Below, one piece after another: positions 61,180 to 64,000 of a DNA stretch of 64,000 bases. Under the pieces are notes generated by a model that ran no database searches, was not told the DNA's origin, and saw only the letters and a program-made list of their open reading frames with translations. Numbering within the stretch: the first letter of the stretch is position 1; each line of letters opens with the position of its first letter. Source of the stretch: Streptomyces paradoxus (GTDB lineage: Bacteria; Actinomycetota; Actinomycetes; Streptomycetales; Streptomycetaceae); the NCBI RefSeq assembly GCF_014202475.1, contig NZ_JACHGV010000002.1:643102-707101 (forward strand), written 5' to 3'. The position numbers and the translations under genes are program-made.

Positions 61180-63839
61180 GCTTCAGCTCCGATCAGAGTG
61201 AGGAAGGCGTCCTCGAGGCGCCGGTGGGGGCCTACGGACTCCACGGCGACCTGCAGCTGTACCAGCCCGGCGACCAGGCGTGCAGGGGTTCCGCCGGAGT
61301 CGAGGCGGACCAGGAGTCCTTCGTCGGTGCGCACTGCCGAGGCGACGCCCGGCAATGCCCCCACCTTCTCGACGAGGGGCTCGTCCATGGGGGTGGTCGT
61401 GCCCACCAGCAGTGTGTCCCCAGAGCCGATGATCTCCGTCACCGGGCCCGCCTGGACGAGCCGCCCGTGGTCCATCACCACCAGGTGGGTGCAGGTCTGT
61501 TCGACCTCGGCCAGCAGATGGCTGGAGACGATGACCGTGCGGCCGGCCGCCGCGTAACGGATCATGACCTCGCGCATCTCGCGGATCTGAGGGGGGTCCA
61601 GGCCGTTGGTCGGCTCGTCGAGAATGAGCAGGTCCGGCAGGCCGAGCATGGCCTGGGCGAGGGCGAGGCGCTGGCGCATGCCCTGCGAGTAGGTGCGCAC
61701 CGGGCGGGCGAGGGCGTCGCCGAGGCCCGCGATCTGCAGCGCTCCGTCCAGGTGCGCGTCCTCGGGCGGGCGGCCGGTGGCGCGCCAGTACAGTTCGAGG
61801 TTCTCGCGGCCGGAGAGATGCGGCAGGAAGCCCGCGCCCTCGACGAAGGCGCCGACCCGCGACAGCACAGGGGTGCCCGGCCGGATCGCGTGGCCGAAAA
61901 CGCGGATCTCGCCGCCGTCCGGCTTGATCAGGCCCATCAGCATGCGCAGGGTCGTCGTCTTGCCCGCACCGTTGGGGCCGAGGAGCCCCAGTATCTGGCC
62001 CTTCTCCACGCGGAAGGACAGGTCCTTGACCGCGTATCGATCCGTCGACTTGGCGTACCGCTTGGACAGATCCGTGATGGTGAGCGGCACTTCGGCCAGC
62101 GCGGGGTCGGGGGTGGGCGCTACCGTGCGGCGTCGTCCACTCAGCAGCAGCGCCAGTGCGACGACCGCGCCGGCCGGCGGCATCCACCACACCCAGGCGG
62201 GCAGCGGGCCCGCACCGCCGGTCCGGCCGAGGGGCATCGGTACCTTGAGCTCGCTCTTGAGGGAGACGGTGTACGTCGCCGGAGTCGTCGGGGAGGCGTA
62301 GCCGAGGTCGGTCGAGGCGAGGACCAGGCGGAGCCGGTGACCGTCGGCCACCTCGTGGTCGATGGCCGGGAGGGTGACGCTCACGTCCTTGCCGGCCTTC
62401 GCGCCCTCCACCCTGAGGGGCGTGACGAGTTGCGAGGGCAGCACCGGCCGGGTGCCGTCCCGGCCGACGTCGTACAGCTTCGCGAAGAGCACGGCGTCGT
62501 CGCTGGTCGACGTCACGCGGACCGTCACCGTCGGCGAGCCGGTGATCTGCGTGTCCTCCCGGAAGGGCGCCGACTCGAACGCGGCGAACTGGCCCGGGAA
62601 GTCGAGGGCCACCCCGATGCCGAGTGAGGACAGCTGGGAGAGGCCGCCCGCGCCGCCGAGGCCGGGCAGGGCGGAAACGCCGGGCGGATTGGCACCCGCC
62701 GGGTTGTCGAGGCGCTGCTCGCGCCCGGTCAGGGTGACGGAGTGCTGGTCACTCTTGAGGCCGGGGTAGGTGTCCTCGGTCACGCCGGTCAGCCTTGGCT
62801 CGCCGTCGCCGGTGCCGGTGCCGACGGTGCGCGCGACCCGGAAGGCGGGGCCGGTGTCGGCGCCCTTCTCGTCCTTGAGGTAGCGGTCGAACCACGTCCG
62901 TACCCGGGCCTGGACGCGGCTGGTCTCCGTGTCGCCGCCGTCGTGACCACCGGCGATCCAGTCGACGTCGACGGGGGCACCGCCCGCGCGGATCGCCTTC
63001 GCTGCGGCATCGGCCTGGTCCAGCGGGAAGAGGGAGTCGGTCTGGCCCTGCATCAGGAGGGTGGGCACCTTGATGCGGTCACCGACGGCGGTCGGTGAGC
63101 GTTTCTCCAGCAGTTCGCGCGCCTCGGCGTCCGGCTTCCCTGATGCGGCGACGCGTTCGTACATCCGGCACAGCACGGGCTCGAGCCTCCGGCATCCGCC
63201 ACCGGTGTTGACGAAGATGCCGGCCCACAACTTCTTGAACACGCCGTTCGGGAACAGCGCGTCCGCGAGGTTCCAATACGTGATCGACGGGGCGATGGCG
63301 TCCACCCGGTCGTCGTGGCCCGCCGCCAGCAGCGCGATCGCGCCGCCGTAGGAGGCGCCCGCCATGCCCACGCGCGGGTCGCCGGGCTTGTCGAGCTCGA
63401 CCTGGGGCTGCTCGGCCAGCCAGTCGATGAGCTTCGAGACGTCGGCCACCTCGCCCTGGGGGTCGTTCAGCCCGATCTTCCCCGTGGACCTTCCGAAGCC
63501 GCGCGCCGACCAGGTCATCACCGCGTACCCGTCGCGGGCAAGGTCCTCCGCCTGCCGCCGGACATCGTCCTTGCTGCCGCCGAAGCCGTGCCCGAGCAGG
63601 ACGGCGGGGCGGCGGCCGCCCGAGCCCGCGGTGAAGTACGAGGTGTCGACGCGTACCCCGTCGCCCATGGTCATGAGCTGGTCGGCGTGGTGCACCGGGG
63701 GCGGGTCGTCGGAGGCGACGGCCGACGTCACCGTCCATGTACCCGCACCGGCGAGCAGGACGACGGCGGACGCGGCAGCGATGAACCGTCGCCGTCGCCG
63801 TGACCACAGGCCCCGCAGTCCGGGCAGTCGAAGATTCAT
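61176..63839 (-). CDS. Fusion of S15-like alpha/beta hydrolase with ABC ATPase
   Basis: The 887-residue protein begins with an Arg-rich stretch and a hydrophobic signal anchor (FIAAASAVVLLAGAGTW, about 19-35). An extracellular alpha/beta hydrolase of the X-Pro dipeptidyl-peptidase type follows: oxyanion HGFGGSKDD, nucleophile in GASYGG near 160, GHDGG, and a C-terminal jelly-roll (about 350-530). A transmembrane helix (about 545-565) leads to a cytoplasmic ABC ATPase (about 585-887) with GPNGAGKTT, YSQGMRQRLALA, LLILDEPTNGLDP and SSHLL. The chain thus crosses the membrane twice and links an outside esterase/peptidase to an inside ATPase. The permease follows with a 4-bp overlap. Confidence 0.9.
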   Translation of the reverse strand: MNLRLPGLRGLWSRRRRRFIAAASAVVLLAGAGTWTVTSAVASDDPPPVHHADQLMTMGDGVRVDTSYFTAGSGGRRPAVLLGHGFGGSKDDVRRQAEDLARDGYAVMTWSARGFGRSTGKIGLNDPQGEVADVSKLIDWLAEQPQVELDKPGDPRVGMAGASYGGAIALLAAGHDDRVDAIAPSITYWNLADALFPNGVFKKLWAGIFVNTGGGCRRLEPVLCRMYERVAASGKPDAEARELLEKRSPTAVGDRIKVPTLLMQGQTDSLFPLDQADAAAKAIRAGGAPVDVDWIAGGHDGGDTETSRVQARVRTWFDRYLKDEKGADTGPAFRVARTVGTGTGDGEPRLTGVTEDTYPGLKSDQHSVTLTGREQRLDNPAGANPPGVSALPGLGGAGGLSQLSSLGIGVALDFPGQFAAFESAPFREDTQITGSPTVTVRVTSTSDDAVLFAKLYDVGRDGTRPVLPSQLVTPLRVEGAKAGKDVSVTLPAIDHEVADGHRLRLVLASTDLGYASPTTPATYTVSLKSELKVPMPLGRTGGAGPLPAWVWWMPPAGAVVALALLLSGRRRTVAPTPDPALAEVPLTITDLSKRYAKSTDRYAVKDLSFRVEKGQILGLLGPNGAGKTTTLRMLMGLIKPDGGEIRVFGHAIRPGTPVLSRVGAFVEGAGFLPHLSGRENLELYWRATGRPPEDAHLDGALQIAGLGDALARPVRTYSQGMRQRLALAQAMLGLPDLLILDEPTNGLDPPQIREMREVMIRYAAAGRTVIVSSHLLAEVEQTCTHLVVMDHGRLVQAGPVTEIIGSGDTLLVGTTTPMDEPLVEKVGALPGVASAVRTDEGLLVRLDSGGTPARLVAGLVQLQVAVESVGPHRRLEDAFLTLIGAEA

Positions 63840-64000
63840 GCGTCAACGGTAAGGGCTCAACCTGTCGGCAAGTTGTCGACCAGAGAGCGAACCCCCACCC
63901 CTCCCCGAGGAGTACGGCTTCTCCGTGCGTACTGCAGGCGTGGTAGGAAGCCGCTCTTGAGCGACTGTCAGGCGTGAGTGGGCCCCCTGTTCCGGCCACT

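Noticed and set aside
63840..64000. Further open frame running off the right edge
   Set aside because: The last 161 bp look like the promoter side of the fusion gene; the open frame there is only the antisense-phase extension of that gene.

Overview
The window is high-GC actinobacterial DNA and almost certainly from a Streptomyces chromosome. The evidence is third-position G/C codon bias, many GTG starts, ATGA/GTGA overlaps between neighbouring genes, and gene neighbourhoods I recognise from Streptomyces: a csnR-csnEFGHK chitosan-oligosaccharide operon, a short SsbB next to a dynamin pair (dynA/dynB), a melC1-melC2 tyrosinase pair, and a PknG signalling cluster. No rRNA genes and no CRISPR array were seen. 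One tRNA gene (Arg, anticodon TCT) is present.

Layout, left to right. 1-2882: a leftward pair made of a small protein with a C-terminal Asn/Gly-rich motif and, overlapping it by 4 bp, a large NB-ARC/TPR (NLR-like) protein that runs off the left edge. 3213-7577: an EamA exporter divergent from its MarR regulator over a clear operator, a small membrane protein, malQ and a small leader gene. 7802-13338: a secreted GH84-type glycosidase and a PadR/ABC/FtsX-type transporter operon. 13418-15368: an HNH nuclease and an MscS channel. 15477-22319: the csn operon with promoter and palindromic operator. 22693-33434: a seven-gene signalling cassette (GlnX-like membrane protein, GlnH-like binding protein, coiled-coil protein, PknG-type kinase, PP2C phosphatase, VWA protein, FHA protein). 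33456-37712: a PCMT-like methyltransferase, truncated haemoglobin, a conserved unknown, a thioesterase and ettA.

37755-42552 is a small variable island framed by two 45-bp direct repeats (43/45 identical). It holds decayed small genes, a GYD-domain protein, a broken acetyltransferase-like gene, a secreted Ig-like protein, and the remains of an integrative element (truncated replication initiator, intact excisionase, truncated tyrosine integrase). Core-type genes resume with a GlxA/AraC regulator and gap, a thioester-domain surface protein with an LAETG sorting signal, ssbB, dynB/dynA, tRNA-Arg, a frameshifted pseudogene, a 2-hydroxyacid dehydrogenase, and melC2/melC1.

From about 54.3 to 60 kb the window is rich in secreted or surface proteins and decayed DNA: a 53-residue secreted peptide, an LPDTG-anchored repeat protein, two tandemly duplicated Asn/Thr-rich secreted peptides inside a duplicated unit of about 735 bp, a degenerate IS5-type transposase, and a cysteine-containing secreted protein. 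The window closes with an ABC permease and a large fusion of an S15-like hydrolase to an ABC ATPase.

The most interesting systems are the NLR plus small-effector pair at the left edge, the GlnX/GlnH/PknG/PP2C/VWA/FHA cassette in which kinase, phosphatase and FHA reader all carry zinc-ribbon Cys pairs, and the duplicated Asn/Thr-repeat secreted peptides.
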